Notes: a model not told the origin generated them from the sequence alone. Positions 47,537-59,150 are shown, numbered from the stretch's first letter. The stretch is DNA of 64,000 bases from CAVSKL01 sp963728475 [NCBI: Candidatus Eiseniibacteriota bacterium] (GCA_963728475.1 CAVSKL010000001.1:558001-622000); one strand, 5' to 3'. Numbers and translations: made by a program.

Positions 47537-48067
47537 GCGGGGCGTGGACCCGGGTCTCTGGGCCCGGCGGGGGCGTGGCAGGAGCCCGGGGCCGGCGTGC
47601 GGCGATGTGGACCCGGGTCTCGGTCGCGAACCGGGTGCGTCAGAGGAACCCGGGGCCGGCGCGCGCAGTGTGGACCCGGGTCTCGATCGCGAACCGGGTG
47701 CGTCAGAGGAGTCCGGGGCCGGCGCGCGCAGTGTGGACCCGGGTCTCTATCACGACTGGGGTAGGCGATCTTGTGGACCCGGGTCTCGATCCCCGGCGGG
47801 GGCGTGACCGACCCCGGCGGAAGTGTGGACCCGGGTCTCGATCCCCGGCAGAGGCGTGGCAGGAGCCCGGGGCCGGCGTGCGGCGATGTGGACCCGGGTC
47901 TCGGTCGCGAACCGGGTGCGTCAGAGGAACCTGGGGCCAGCGCGCGCAGTGTGGACCCGGGTCTCTGGGCCGAGTACCGGACCTACCCGCTCCGGGACCG
48001 GCGACTGCTAGGATAAAGCTTCCCGGGGAATCGAAACCGTCGTCCGGCCGCCAAAGAGAAGACAATC
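47537..48067. other. Gene-free region dominated by a tandem repeat array
   Basis: 530 bp between the SDR and the next lipoprotein. 47544-47965 is the repeat array; the remaining ~100 bp before 48068 has no clear feature except the ribosome site of the next gene. Open frames in all three plus-strand registers are a by-product of GC-rich repeats. Confidence 0.6.
47544..47965. repeat. Tandem array of eight GTGGACCCGGGTCTC units
   Basis: The 15-bp unit, which contains the perfect palindrome GACCCGGGTC, starts at 47544, 47607, 47670, 47733, 47773, 47825, 47888 and 47951. Periods are 63, 63, 63, 40, 52, 63, 63 bp. The intervening 48-bp segments fall into two types: A (after units 1 and 6) and B (after units 2, 3 and 7), with only 2-3 mismatches among B copies. 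The A-B pair itself is duplicated. It is a variable-number tandem repeat, not a CRISPR array, since the spacers repeat. Confidence 0.9.
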
Positions 48068-48799
48068 ATGAAACGTGCTCCCAGCCCTCGCCTCGCCCTC
48101 GGCCTTTCCGTGGGGGCGCTGGTCCTCGCCCTCGCCCCGGCCACCAGTTCCTGCCAGGACCGCGATCCCGCCTGCAACCGGGAGCCGGCGGGAAGCCTCA
48201 CCGCCTACATCCTTCCCGCCCCCCCGGCCATGCACTTCGCCGGCACCGTCCGCGTGCTCTCGGTGGGGGCGGTGGGCGAGGACGGCATGCAACGGGCGGT
48301 GGTTCGGGACACCGCCGCCGCCGGGTTGGACACCCTGGTCTACGGCGCGCCGGCGGCGGCGGGGGTGGCGCCGTTGCCGCTCAGCGAGGGGGAACTGGTC
48401 GGCCTGGTGGTGGACTACGTGGGCGGGTTCCCGTCCGCGAGCGGCATCCTCATCACGGACGGGTCGGGAGTGCGGCTGGCCGGAGCCTCGGAACAACGGC
48501 CCGGTATGACCGTGCTCACCGGCGGGATTCCCGGATGGACGGTGGAGATGCTCCCCGCCACCTGCGACAGCCGCCTTCAGAACGACTGCTACGACTCGGT
48601 GACGAATGCGCCGCTCCGGCTGGCCTCCGGCGGAGATTCGGTCACCCTCTACCAGGGCGAGAGCGCCGACCTGGGGGTCTGGCGGGCGCGCTGCCTCACC
48701 TCGCAGGTGGTCTCTTACAACAGCCGCTGCACCGATGCGGGGCTGGTGGGCGTCTCGTATGTGATCGCCCGCCGGGACAGCGCTTCCGCCGGGAACTGA
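48068..48799 (+). CDS. Hypothetical secreted or lipoprotein
   Basis: A 243-aa protein with a signal peptide of ~30 residues and a plausible lipoprotein or mature N-terminal Cys (PATSSCQDRD). The body is beta-rich; RVLSVGAVGEDGMQRAVVRDT and a later VWRARCLTSQVV are the clearest hydrophobic strands. Four more Cys suggest disulfides. No family is recognised. It follows the tandem array by about 100 bp and is convergent with the large peptidase gene, with a hairpin between. Confidence 0.65.
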   Translation: MKRAPSPRLALGLSVGALVLALAPATSSCQDRDPACNREPAGSLTAYILPAPPAMHFAGTVRVLSVGAVGEDGMQRAVVRDTAAAGLDTLVYGAPAAAGVAPLPLSEGELVGLVVDYVGGFPSASGILITDGSGVRLAGASEQRPGMTVLTGGIPGWTVEMLPATCDSRLQNDCYDSVTNAPLRLASGGDSVTLYQGESADLGVWRARCLTSQVVSYNSRCTDAGLVGVSYVIARRDSASAGN

Positions 48800-48840
48800 G
48801 GCCGAGCCGGCTCCGCGCCCCCCGCGGCCGGAAACAGGGA

Positions 48841-48862
48841 GGGGCGGGCCCGTGCCCGCCCC
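48841..48862. terminator. Bidirectional hairpin between convergent genes
   Basis: Nine-bp perfect stem (48841-48849 with 48854-48862), loop CCGT, followed on the plus strand by CCCTTCGATTT. Shared by the lipoprotein and the peptidase gene that end on either side. Confidence 0.7.
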
Positions 48863-48887
48863 CCCTTCGATTTCCGCCGCCACCCCC

Positions 48888-51800
48888 CTACCGGGCGATG
48901 ACGACCTTGCGCACGGTGGTCAGGCCGGGCGCTTCGATACGATAGAAATAGAGGCCGTTGGAGACCGGGCGGCCGCCCCGGTCCCGGCCGTCCCACCGGA
49001 GGGAGACGGATCCCGCGGGCAGGTCCGCGTCGATCAGGGTGGCGACCTTCTGTCCGAGCACGTTGAACACCTCCACCCGCACCGCGCCGGCGACGGGAAC
49101 CGTCAACAGGTTACGGTCGGCCTGGTCGGGGGAGGGCTGGTCCGGTGCCGGGCTCTCGGCGCCGTCGTCTCCCGAGGCGGTCGGGTTCACGGTGTAGCCG
49201 TCGTCCCGCCAGGGGAGGAGCGCGCCGATGGTGGTCGGCACACCCCGGCCCAGGATATTGCCGGCCAGGTAGTTCCCCCCGGACGAGGTCACGTAGTGCA
49301 GGCCGATGGGCGTGTTCTTCGCCCCCAGCTTCATCTTCCCCGCGGCCAGGTCGCCGGGGTCGAGCGCGACCGCGGAGGCGGCGGCCAGCCGGCGCACCGC
49401 CGGGCCGTCATAGACCAGGACCAGGTCGGGCCGGCCGTCGTTGTTCACGTCGGCCTCGCCGAAGTAGGCCGGGCGCACCACCCCGATCTCGTTGCCGAGA
49501 TAGGCGGTGGCCGGACGGACGTGGACGGCGCCGAAGCTGGAGGTCGAGGGCACCACCATGGCGTAGGTGCCCGCCCCCGGATCCAGGCTCAGGCCGTCCG
49601 CGGCGAACCCGGTGGCGCAGAGCGCGCCGCCGTCCTGGTCGTGGGGAACGGTCACCGTCACCGTGTCGTCGGCGGTGTTTCCGCTCATGTCCATGGCCCG
49701 ATAGATGATGGTGTAGACCCGTCCGTCACCGGTGCCCGCCCGTTCCGACCGCAGGAGGAAGGTGGTGTCCGGCGACCCGAACGCCGCCTCCTGGATGTCG
49801 TCCACGGTGTTGCCGTCCCCGTTGCCGTTGTCGGGCTCGCTGGACGTTATCGACAAGAGCTCGAACGTGGGGTGCGGGTCGCAGATGTCGGTCACCGTGA
49901 CCAGGGCGTTGATCGGGGACATCTTGTGGTTGGGGGGCCACAGGCAGTCCCGGTCGAGTTCCACCGCGATCTCCGGAGGTGTGGTGTCCTGGACGGTGAC
50001 GTCGGCGGTGCAGCTGTCGGCGTTGCCGTCGTCGTCCACGGCGATCCACTTGACCGTGGTGGTGCCGAGCCCGAAGCAGGCGGGCGCGTCGTTGGTCACC
50101 ACGGGATTGGGATCGCACACGTCCACCGCGGTGAACCCGGCGAAGAAGCCGGTGAGGCTGTCGTCGGAGGCGGAGACTCCGCAGTGGCTGTTGCACTCGA
50201 GGAGGACGTTGGAGGGACAGGTCACGACCGGCGGGGTGGTGTCCACCACCGTGATCTGGACGGTGTCATCGTCGGACTGGAGGCCGTCGGACACGGTGAG
50301 GGTCACCGTCGTCGTCCCCATGGGGAACTGGCCGGTGGGGGTCGCGGAGTGGATGTCGCTGAACACGACGCCGGGCGCGGACCAGGTGTAGGTGAGGGCG
50401 TCGCCGTCCGCGTCCGAGGAGCCGGTCCCGTCGAGCTGGACCTGGGTGGTGGTGGTGGAGGCGCACTCCACCGCGGGCTGGTCGGGCCCGGCGTCGGCCA
50501 CCGGCGGGGTGTTCACCGTCACCGGGGTGCCCGCGCCGAGATACGGCCCGGTGGCCGGGGAGCTGGTATTCGATCCCTCCACCGCCCAGATCATCTGGTG
50601 GCCGGAGGCGAGCAGGGTCTGGAGCTCGCCCGCGGTCAGGCTCCGGCCGTTGATGACGGCGATCGGACCCAGGTCCAGGACCTTGGCGAAGGTGTTCGCG
50701 TTGTAGAACACCAGGCGGAACGAGTCCCCGCTGTAGGAAGAGGGGCACCCCACCCGCTTGTTCCAGGTGAAGCTCGCGTTGCCGACCGAGATAATCGCGT
50801 TGGCCGCCGGGGAGGTCCCGTCCGGCCCCACCAGGTGGTCGGAGGCGATCCCGCCGTAAGCGAGGTCCATCTGGTTGGAAAGACCCGCCCGTAGGAGCCC
50901 CCACGCTCCGGAGAGGGTGGTGATGTTGGTGTTCTTGATCGTGTTGAACAGGGCCTGGTCGGATACCGAGACGTTGTCCCGTCCGTCCGAGGCGGCGTCC
51001 TCGAGATCCCAGAGCATGCGCTGCACCGCGATCTCGTTGTCCTCGCCGCGGCCCAGGTTGTCCGCGGTCTCGACGCTGTAGGTGAAGTTGCTCTCCCCGG
51101 TGTCGGTGTAGCTCACGTCGCCGACGCGGGGGACGTTGAGCGCCGACAGGTTCTGGAGCACCTGGGCCGAGGTCCCGAAGAAGGTGGGCCAACCTTCACC
51201 CCAGGCCAGCCGGACGCCTTCGCTCTTGCTCCCGTGGACCTGGGCGATGCAGTCGCCGATGTTGTGGGGTCCGCCGGGATTGTCTTCGAAGTCGAAGGTG
51301 TCCATCACGTAGTGACCGTACTCGTGGAACATCACGTCCCAGTCCCACTGGTCGCCCGGCCGCAAGTTGATGCGGCTGCCGTTGTAGTTGGCGGAACCGG
51401 TGTCGCCGGGCCACTCGAACCGGATGTGGCTCAGGAACGAGCCGCCGTTGAGGCCGGCCATGTAGTTGGCCTCCCAGGTGGCTCCGGTGAGGAGGCCCAC
51501 CGAGGGCCCGGTCCCGGAGTTGGCGGCGGTGAAGTTCTCGGTGATCACGGTCCCGTCGGCCACATCGTCCTGGATGGAGGTGTCGGCCTCGTACACGTCG
51601 TGCAGGATCCCCGAGGTCTCGATGGAGACCGCGCCGTTCCCGGTGCGGAAGCGGACGAAGATGTCCCGCCCGCCCTGGCCGATCCCGTCGTCGTTATCGA
51701 CCACGAAGAAGTAGTTGCCGTCGGGGCCGGTGATGGCTTCCGCCACCAGGTCGGAGCCGATGAGCTCGTCGTCCCGGACCTGGACGTCCATGCCGTAGCA

Positions 51801-52568
51801 GGGATGAACGTTGCCGTTCTCGTCCTGCCAGCTCACGTTCCCCTGCACGGTCACGGTGCCGGTGGGCAGAACCGCTTCGCTCTGGAGCGGTTGCTCGTCG
51901 GACTCGACCATGGGCACGGGGGTGCGGGTGGGCGCGTTCGGGATCGCGGTCGGCGGGAAGCGCTTGCCGGCGGTGGCGTCGAACTGGGCCGGCATCATGG
52001 TCACTTCCTTGAGCTTCGCCTTGGCCTGGTCGAGCGCGAGGGCGCCCGATCGGTACTGATCGTCGACCGCCTGGATCTCCAGGTTGACGAAGCTGCCCAT
52101 TCCGGCCAGGGTGCGATCGGGCTCGATGATCGAATAGAAGCCCTCGGTGCGCTGGCCGTTGGGACCGGCCGAGGCCTCGTCGGCCACCGCGCGCACCAGC
52201 ACCACCGCCCGGCCCTGGGAGGTGTACCGGACGGGGACCTGGAAGGAGAGCTCGCCGCCCGGGGAGACCGGGCCGAGGGTGAAGGTCGAGGGGCCGAGCA
52301 GCTGGACCGGCCCCTGGGGAACGACGGTGATCTGGAAGGAGCCGAAGTCGCCCTGGGACGCCAGGGTTCCGTTCAGGATCACGTCGGCCCCGGCCGCCAC
52401 CGCCCCGTCGGGCGCGGTGAGGACGATGGAGTAGGGAACGCCGATGCTTGCGGTGCAGAGGTAGGGATCGGCGGGGGGCGTTTCTCGAGCGGTGGAGAGG
52501 CTGGGGGCTCCGGCCAGACCGATACAGGCCAGGGCCACCACCCACCGCGGCAGGCAGCGATAGAGCAT
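48888..52568 (-). CDS. Large secreted HExxH protein with PKD, HYR and FlgD-like domains
   Basis: A 1226-aa exported protein. Signal peptide ~1-27; beta-rich N-region; a CNA/SdrD-like unit near 245-310; zinc-binding HEYGH at 415-419 with a following WGEGWPTFF; a PKD domain (~690-780, DADGDALTYTWSAPG); two HYR-type domains (DTTPPVVTC, DTTPPEIAV); one FG-GAP-like VNNDGRPDLVLV; and a FlgD-like tail (RWDGRDRGGRPVSNGLYFYR). The HExxH-Glu pattern resembles that of 28543-32292. Target unknown. A TATAAT-containing AT-rich region lies upstream. Confidence 0.85.
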   Translation of the reverse strand: MLYRCLPRWVVALACIGLAGAPSLSTARETPPADPYLCTASIGVPYSIVLTAPDGAVAAGADVILNGTLASQGDFGSFQITVVPQGPVQLLGPSTFTLGPVSPGGELSFQVPVRYTSQGRAVVLVRAVADEASAGPNGQRTEGFYSIIEPDRTLAGMGSFVNLEIQAVDDQYRSGALALDQAKAKLKEVTMMPAQFDATAGKRFPPTAIPNAPTRTPVPMVESDEQPLQSEAVLPTGTVTVQGNVSWQDENGNVHPCYGMDVQVRDDELIGSDLVAEAITGPDGNYFFVVDNDDGIGQGGRDIFVRFRTGNGAVSIETSGILHDVYEADTSIQDDVADGTVITENFTAANSGTGPSVGLLTGATWEANYMAGLNGGSFLSHIRFEWPGDTGSANYNGSRINLRPGDQWDWDVMFHEYGHYVMDTFDFEDNPGGPHNIGDCIAQVHGSKSEGVRLAWGEGWPTFFGTSAQVLQNLSALNVPRVGDVSYTDTGESNFTYSVETADNLGRGEDNEIAVQRMLWDLEDAASDGRDNVSVSDQALFNTIKNTNITTLSGAWGLLRAGLSNQMDLAYGGIASDHLVGPDGTSPAANAIISVGNASFTWNKRVGCPSSYSGDSFRLVFYNANTFAKVLDLGPIAVINGRSLTAGELQTLLASGHQMIWAVEGSNTSSPATGPYLGAGTPVTVNTPPVADAGPDQPAVECASTTTTQVQLDGTGSSDADGDALTYTWSAPGVVFSDIHSATPTGQFPMGTTTVTLTVSDGLQSDDDTVQITVVDTTPPVVTCPSNVLLECNSHCGVSASDDSLTGFFAGFTAVDVCDPNPVVTNDAPACFGLGTTTVKWIAVDDDGNADSCTADVTVQDTTPPEIAVELDRDCLWPPNHKMSPINALVTVTDICDPHPTFELLSITSSEPDNGNGDGNTVDDIQEAAFGSPDTTFLLRSERAGTGDGRVYTIIYRAMDMSGNTADDTVTVTVPHDQDGGALCATGFAADGLSLDPGAGTYAMVVPSTSSFGAVHVRPATAYLGNEIGVVRPAYFGEADVNNDGRPDLVLVYDGPAVRRLAAASAVALDPGDLAAGKMKLGAKNTPIGLHYVTSSGGNYLAGNILGRGVPTTIGALLPWRDDGYTVNPTASGDDGAESPAPDQPSPDQADRNLLTVPVAGAVRVEVFNVLGQKVATLIDADLPAGSVSLRWDGRDRGGRPVSNGLYFYRIEAPGLTTVRKVVIAR

Positions 52569-52743
52569 GAGGGACCTCCAGAGGTGCAGGAATAAGGGAA
52601 GCGCAGTGGCAAAAGAGGACTCCGCGACTCATGAAAGCAGAGGGCTGATTGGAAAACAAGGCAAATCAAATGGCCTGAGACTAGAATACCCACACGTCGA
52701 CCGGCCCCTCCGAGCTGGATCGTGCTTCGTAACAGATTAATAA

Positions 52744-52775
52744 ATTATAAGTTGACCAGCCTGGGCACCCGGGGA
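52744..52775 (-). promoter_or_regulatory. Possible promoter of the PKD/HYR protein gene
   Basis: TATAAT on the minus strand at 52744-52749 within a 50-bp AT-rich segment; no good -35 at 17 bp. It lies 180 bp before the peptidase ATG, just after the DUF421 stop. Confidence 0.35.
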
Positions 52776-53354
52776 TCAGACGACTTCGATCCGCACCGTC
52801 TGCACCCCATCCCGGACCGTGACCTCGAACACCCGGGGCTCCCGGGGGCGAGGAACCACGCTGATGTCGCCGCTCCGCTCGATCCGGGCCTCGGTCACGT
52901 CGGCGGGAGCCAGGACCTTGCCGTGGAGGCGGAGCGCCTCGCTCAGGTCCTCGGTGCCGATGTGGCTCTCCCGCAACTCCCGGCGCTCCAGTTGCCCGTT
53001 CCGGACCAGCACCAGGGGACGGCCCTTGATCAGGTTCCCGAAGCGGTCGAACCGGAAACCCAGGGCGGAGAACACCCAGTGCACGAGCAGGAGCGCCGCC
53101 ACCGCGGTCAGGGAGCCGAACAGGGGGCCCGACCCGTTGATGGCGCGGCTCAGGAGCGAGCCCAGGATGAAGCCCAGGATGATGTCGAAGGCGGCGCGCT
53201 TCCCGATGAAACGGTCGTTGCTCACCCGGATGACGGCCAGGCCCGCCACGTACACCACCACTCCGCGCAGGGTGACCTGGATCCAGGTGTAGCGGGTCGG
53301 CTCCACTCCCCAGCCGAGGGCGTGACGAAGGAAATGGACGGCGGCGTCGGGCAT
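52776..53354 (-). CDS. DUF421/YetF-family membrane protein
   Basis: A 192-aa protein with an N-terminal hydrophobic segment (~28-45), a second (~60-100) and a cytosolic domain. GKRAAFDIILGFILGSLLSRAINGS and GRPLVLVRNGQL are the conserved DUF421 stretches. Some relatives affect spore-wall lipid handling, but no general function is known. Lies 20 bp after ctaF in the respiratory gene run. Confidence 0.85.
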   Translation of the reverse strand: MPDAAVHFLRHALGWGVEPTRYTWIQVTLRGVVVYVAGLAVIRVSNDRFIGKRAAFDIILGFILGSLLSRAINGSGPLFGSLTAVAALLLVHWVFSALGFRFDRFGNLIKGRPLVLVRNGQLERRELRESHIGTEDLSEALRLHGKVLAPADVTEARIERSGDISVVPRPREPRVFEVTVRDGVQTVRIEVV

Positions 53355-53374
53355 GGGGTCCTCCGCGGTTCGGG

Positions 53375-53680
53375 TCAGCGGGGGAACGGGAACCAGGCCG
53401 ACCAGTCGCGGGTGGTTGCGTCCCCCATCAGGAGCACGATCAGGATGGCCAGCCAGTAGAAACCCACTCCCGCGAACACCCAGGTCATCCGGCTGCCGTA
53501 CCGAACGTGCATGAAGAAGAGCAGCACCAGCCCCGCCTTGAGCCCGGCGATCCCGAGGGCGATCACGGTGTGGAAGGGGCCGGTGTTGAGATAGGTGGCT
53601 CCCAGGGTGGCGGCCAGGAGCACCATCAACGCCGCCCCCACCAGGTAATAGGATCTGCTTCCGAGACCGGGTTCGTTCAT
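53375..53680 (-). CDS. ctaF: Cytochrome c oxidase subunit IV (prokaryotic)
   Basis: A 101-aa membrane protein with three predicted helices ([62 protein letters not shown]). The [14 protein letters not shown] segment is diagnostic for prokaryotic subunit IV. The ATG overlaps the ctaE stop by ATGA. Confidence 0.9.
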   Translation of the reverse strand: MNEPGLGSRSYYLVGAALMVLLAATLGATYLNTGPFHTVIALGIAGLKAGLVLLFFMHVRYGSRMTWVFAGVGFYWLAILIVLLMGDATTRDWSAWFPFPR

Positions 53681-54313
53681 GACTTGTGTCCGATGAGATA
53701 GAGAAGCGGGTACAGGAAGATCCAGACCAGGTCCACGAAGTGCCAGTAGAGGCCGACGACCTCGATGGTCACGAAGTCGCGCGGCCACCCGCGCTGGAAC
53801 CGGGCCCGGAGCGCGGCGATGCCTACCACGAACACCCCGATAAGGACGTGGAGGGCGTGAACTCCGGTCATCACGAAGTAGAGCCAGAAGAAGGCCTCCA
53901 GCCCCAGCGGATGGGGCTCCCCGGGCATAAAGCCGGGGCCCGGAAACTCGTGCTTGCGGAAGTGCTCGCCGTACTCGGCACCCTTCAGCGCGAGGAACAC
54001 CACCCCGAGGAATGCGGTGGCGAGGAGGAGGCCGATCAGGAACCTCTTCCGCCCCTCCCTCGCCGCCGCCACCGCAAGCGCCATGGTGAAGCTGCTCACC
54101 AGAAGGATTCCGGTGTTGATGGTGCCGATCCACAACGCCATCTCCTCCGAGCCCTGGACGAAGGCCCGGTAGTGCATGAACCGGATCATGGTATAGGCGG
54201 CGATCATGCCCCCGAAGAACATGATCTCGGTCCACAGGAAGACCCACATGCCCTGGGTGACCGCTTCGCGCTGCTGCTCCAGCCCCTCGAACTGGACCGC
54301 CAGCACCCGTCGT

Positions 54314-54339
<26 letters not shown>
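53677..54339 (-). CDS. ctaE: Cytochrome c oxidase subunit III
   Basis: A 220-aa integral membrane protein, five helices, with family marks [25 protein letters not shown] (Glu of the helix III) and [22 protein letters not shown]. The short form without the two N-terminal helices matches subunit III of caa3/ba-type bacterial oxidases. The start overlaps the ctaD stop by 26 bp; a shorter start would also remain in frame. Confidence 0.94.
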
Positions 54340-55938
<1,599 letters not shown>

Positions 55939-55942
<4 letters not shown>

Positions 55943-56916
55943 GGCATCCCTTTCGCGGCGCCGGTGCTCTCCGCCGGCGCCGGCGGCAGCGACTTGATGT
56001 AGTGGATGAGCTTGGCCAGGTCCTCCTCGCTGAGGAGGCCCTGGAAGGTGGGCATGACCGGCTTGTAACCCGCCACTACCTGGAGCTTGGGGTTGAGAAT
56101 GGAATCCCGGAGATAGTTGTCGTCGGCGATCACGGTCCGGCCGTCGGTGAGCTTCACCATGCTTCCTGCCAGCCCGCCCAGGTTCGGGGCCTGCCGGTCG
56201 GGGCCGGTGTGACAGGTGACACAGGACAGGCTCTGGAAGAGGTCGGCTCCGGTGGTCCCGAGCGGCTGGCCGTCGAGATCGGCCAGCCACTTCCGGTAGT
56301 CCGCCGGCTGCATCACCGTCACCGTCCCCACCATCAGGGAGTGGTTGGCCCCGCAGTACTCGGCGCAGTAGAGCGGATAGGTGCCGATCCGGATCGGCTT
56401 GAACCAGATGGTGGTGTAGCGTCCGGGCACCGCATCGCGTTTGATCCGGAGCGCCGGCACAAAGAGGCTGTGGATCACGTCCTGGGAGGTGAGCTTCACC
56501 CGGATCGTGCGCCCCAGCGGCACGTGGAGGGCGTCGATCTCCCGTTTCCCCTCCGCGTGCTGGAACTTCCACATCCATTGCTTCCCCACGCACAGCACTT
56601 CCTGGGCGTCGGCGGGGGGTTCGTAGGCGTCGAGGTAGAGCTTGGCCGCCCACACGAAGATCACCAGCCCCATCACCAGCGGCACCACCGTCCAGAACGT
56701 CTCGAGCTTGTAGTTGTCCACGGTGGGGTGGTCGCGGTTCGCGGTCGACCCTGCCCGGTACCGGAAAGCGAAGAAGAGGAGGAGCCCCGCCACCAGCAGG
56801 GTGAAGAAGACGGCCAGGACCAGGAGTACCACGCACAGCAGGTCCACCTGCTTGGCATAGGGCGAGGCCTCGGGCGGGGAGAACGGAAGCCATACGGCCA
56901 GCAGGGCGGGGCTCAT
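55939..56916 (-). CDS. ctaC: Cytochrome c oxidase subunit II with fused cytochrome c (caa3)
   Basis: A 325-aa protein: two N-terminal helices (~20-45 and ~75-95), a cupredoxin domain with the CuA set C184, C188, H192, M195 ([13 protein letters not shown]), and a C-terminal class I cytochrome c domain with CVTCH (C232, C235, H236) and a later Met in KPVMPTF. The fusion makes this a caa3-type oxidase that takes electrons directly from its partner. ATG at 56916 overlaps the previous stop by ATGA. Confidence 0.95.
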
Positions 56917-57401
56917 CGCATCCCTCCCCCGCCGCGCGGCGAACCGAGGCTCCGCCGGCGTTCAAATCCGCTCTCGGTGCGGATCACCGAGTCGGGGGCG
57001 GCCGCGCTCTCGGCCTCGGCGGCGGATCGGGCGGGCAGCCCCTCCTCCACCACCATCTGCATGGCGCGTTCGATGGGGACGCGGACCGTTCCGGAGTCGG
57101 GATCGACCCAGCCGTAGCTCTCGAGCAGGGAGTCCTCGGAGGCGCGGAACCGGGCGAGCTCGGCGGGGGGCGAGATCTGAAGCAGGGGCTCGGTCAGATC
57201 CCGCGCGCGGGCGGCGGCGGTGAAGGGAGCGCTCCCCAGGGGTACGGTGGGCCGGCCCCCGCGGGTGAGGAAACCGGCGCCGAGCAGGGAGCCGGCGACG
57301 GTCGCGGCCAGGATCAGGAGTCCCGCCAGGATCAGGTCCGGCCTCAGGTCCTTGGTCTCGTACCCGGGTCCCTTCCCGGCCGGTTCGTTCATCTCGCTCA
57401 T
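56913..57401 (-). CDS. Single-pass membrane protein of the Act-cta cluster
   Basis: A 162-aa protein with one hydrophobic segment ([21 protein letters not shown], ~24-44) and a soluble tail containing [22 protein letters not shown]. That tail recurs in small proteins encoded beside Alternative Complex III, where a role in assembly is suspected. The last residues are Gly-rich. Tight spacing (4 bp to actF, ATGA overlap with ctaC) puts it in the operon. SCO1/SenC, common at this place, is not present. Confidence 0.7.
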   Translation of the reverse strand: MSEMNEPAGKGPGYETKDLRPDLILAGLLILAATVAGSLLGAGFLTRGGRPTVPLGSAPFTAAARARDLTEPLLQISPPAELARFRASEDSLLESYGWVDPDSGTVRVPIERAMQMVVEEGLPARSAAEAESAAAPDSVIRTESGFERRRSLGSPRGGGGMR

Positions 57402-57405
57402 GAAG

Positions 57406-58551
57406 TCAATCGCCCACTGCGTAGAGGTCCAGAGGTTCCAGCGGCCCGGAAGCCTTCAGCCGCCACAGGAAGAAAGCCAGCCATCCCCCCACCAGCGCCA
57501 ACGGGGCGGCCACGTCGAGCCAGGTGATCGCGAACCCGTGAGGGCGGAAGGTGGGGATGACCGACCAGAAGATCTCGAAGAACCGCATCACGATGACCAG
57601 GGCCGCCACTCCCGACAGCACCCGGAGATTGCGCTTGGCGCTCCGGGAGAGCAGGAAGAAGAACGGAATGAAGAAGTGCCCGAGGATGAGCAGCCGCTCC
57701 ATCCAGACCCAGCCGCCCGCTTTCCGGTCCACGAACCAGCCGCTCTCCGCCGGCAGGTTCCCCGACCAGGTGATCAGGTACTGCACGAAAGCCATGTAGG
57801 CGTAGAGCATCACGAAGGCCAGGAGCAGGTTCCCGAGATCGTTGACCGCCTTCACCGGGACCGGCTCCGAGGCGTGGTCGGCCCGGACCAGGAACCCGGT
57901 GACGATGATGGCGAAGGCGATTCCGGCCAGGGTCTGCCCCACCACCGTGATCATCCCGAACTCGGTGGAGTACCACGTCGGATCCACCGACATGATCCAG
58001 TCCACCCCCGCGAAGCTCATGGTCAGCACGTAGACCACGAGGCCGGTGGAGCAGAGGGCCTTGAGCCGCTTGCTCGCGGGGCCCCCGCGGCCGGCCTCAG
58101 CCCGGCCCCACCGGCGGACGAGGCGGGCGAAGAAGATCCACACCGCGAAATAGAACACCGCCCGCACGATGAAGAAAGGGATGTTCAGGTAAAGGCGCTT
58201 CTCCGCCACCACCCTCAGGCTCCCCGCCCCCGCGCGGCTCCACGGGTAGAGGTCGTGGATGCCGAAGAGGATGGGGATGAAGAGCACCGCGAGGAGCGGG
58301 AGGGTGCTCGAGCCCGACTCGAGGAGGGTGCGGGTGGCCCGCCCCCACCGGCCCCCGGTGACCTGGAAGAGCATGGCCAGGCAGAGCGACCCCAGGGCGA
58401 TCCACAGGCAGAAGAGATAGGAGAAGAGATACGCCTCGAAGAACGCCTGGGGGCGGACGAAGATCCCCACCACGCAGGCGGCGGCCCCCGCCGCGGCGGC
58501 GGCCAACGCGGCCCGCTGCAACCGGGTCACTCCCCGGCCCACCGCGCTCAT
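57406..58551 (-). CDS. actF: Alternative Complex III subunit ActF
   Basis: A 381-aa polytopic protein (about ten hydrophobic segments), related to ActC/NrfD. Segments such as ESGSSTLPLLAVLFIPILFGIHDLYPW, FFIVRAVFYFAVWIFFARL and GVDWIMSVDPTWYSTEFGM are typical of ActF. ActF is one of the membrane subunits of the quinol:cytochrome c/oxygen module. The ATG overlaps the actE stop (ATGA). Confidence 0.9.
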   Translation of the reverse strand: MSAVGRGVTRLQRAALAAAAAGAAACVVGIFVRPQAFFEAYLFSYLFCLWIALGSLCLAMLFQVTGGRWGRATRTLLESGSSTLPLLAVLFIPILFGIHDLYPWSRAGAGSLRVVAEKRLYLNIPFFIVRAVFYFAVWIFFARLVRRWGRAEAGRGGPASKRLKALCSTGLVVYVLTMSFAGVDWIMSVDPTWYSTEFGMITVVGQTLAGIAFAIIVTGFLVRADHASEPVPVKAVNDLGNLLLAFVMLYAYMAFVQYLITWSGNLPAESGWFVDRKAGGWVWMERLLILGHFFIPFFFLLSRSAKRNLRVLSGVAALVIVMRFFEIFWSVIPTFRPHGFAITWLDVAAPLALVGGWLAFFLWRLKASGPLEPLDLYAVGD

Positions 58552-59150
58552 CGCCGCGCCTCCCCCAGCGAGTCCCGCTCCCCCGGACGGAGCGCGGCCA
58601 GGGGGACGTGGTCGCTGAGCTGGAGGGCCCGGATGTAGGCGATGATGGCCCAGCGGTCGGCGGGGGGAACGCGGTCCCCATAGGAGTACATCATCCCGAA
58701 CCCGTGGGTGATCACGTCGAAGAAGTGGCCGGGAGGGGCGTTCCGGAGCCTCGCGGTGTGGTAGGAGGGGGGCGGCGGGAACCCGCGGCGGACCACCATC
58801 CCCCGCCCCGTCCCCCGCTCGTCGTGGCAGGGGGCGCAGAACACGTTGAACCGGTCCCGGCCCCGCGCCACCAGGGCCGCGGTCACCGGCTCTGGGAAAC
58901 GCTCGGCCGGTTTCCCGCCCTCCATGCCGGTATAGAAGACCGCGTCATGGTCGGGAAGGTTCTGCGCCACCGTCCCCGGCACCTCGGGCCGGACCGAGGC
59001 GGAGTCGGCGAAGAGCCGGCTCGGCTCCTGGGCGCGGTAGTAGGGCTGGTCCCGGAACACCGGCTGGCAGCCGGCGGCCAGCAAGGCCGCGGCCAGCGCG
59101 GCCAGCGCCGCTCCCCGCTCAGCTCTGGACGTGGTGAACGGCAACGGCAT
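58548..59150 (-). CDS. actE: Alternative Complex III subunit ActE (monoheme cytochrome c lipoprotein)
   Basis: A 200-aa protein with a lipoprotein signal peptide (LLAAGC, ~Cys28) and one heme c site CAPCH (C105, C108, H109), with GFGMMYSYGDRVP providing the likely axial Met region. ActE carries electrons within the complex on the periplasmic side. The start overlaps the actD end by 32 bp. Confidence 0.9.
   Translation of the reverse strand: MPLPFTTSRAERGAALAALAAALLAAGCQPVFRDQPYYRAQEPSRLFADSASVRPEVPGTVAQNLPDHDAVFYTGMEGGKPAERFPEPVTAALVARGRDRFNVFCAPCHDERGTGRGMVVRRGFPPPPSYHTARLRNAPPGHFFDVITHGFGMMYSYGDRVPPADRWAIIAYIRALQLSDHVPLAALRPGERDSLGEARR

Noticed and set aside
47544-47965. CRISPR-like regular repeats
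   Set aside because: The spacers are themselves repeated (types A and B), repeats are only 15 bp, and no cas gene is near.
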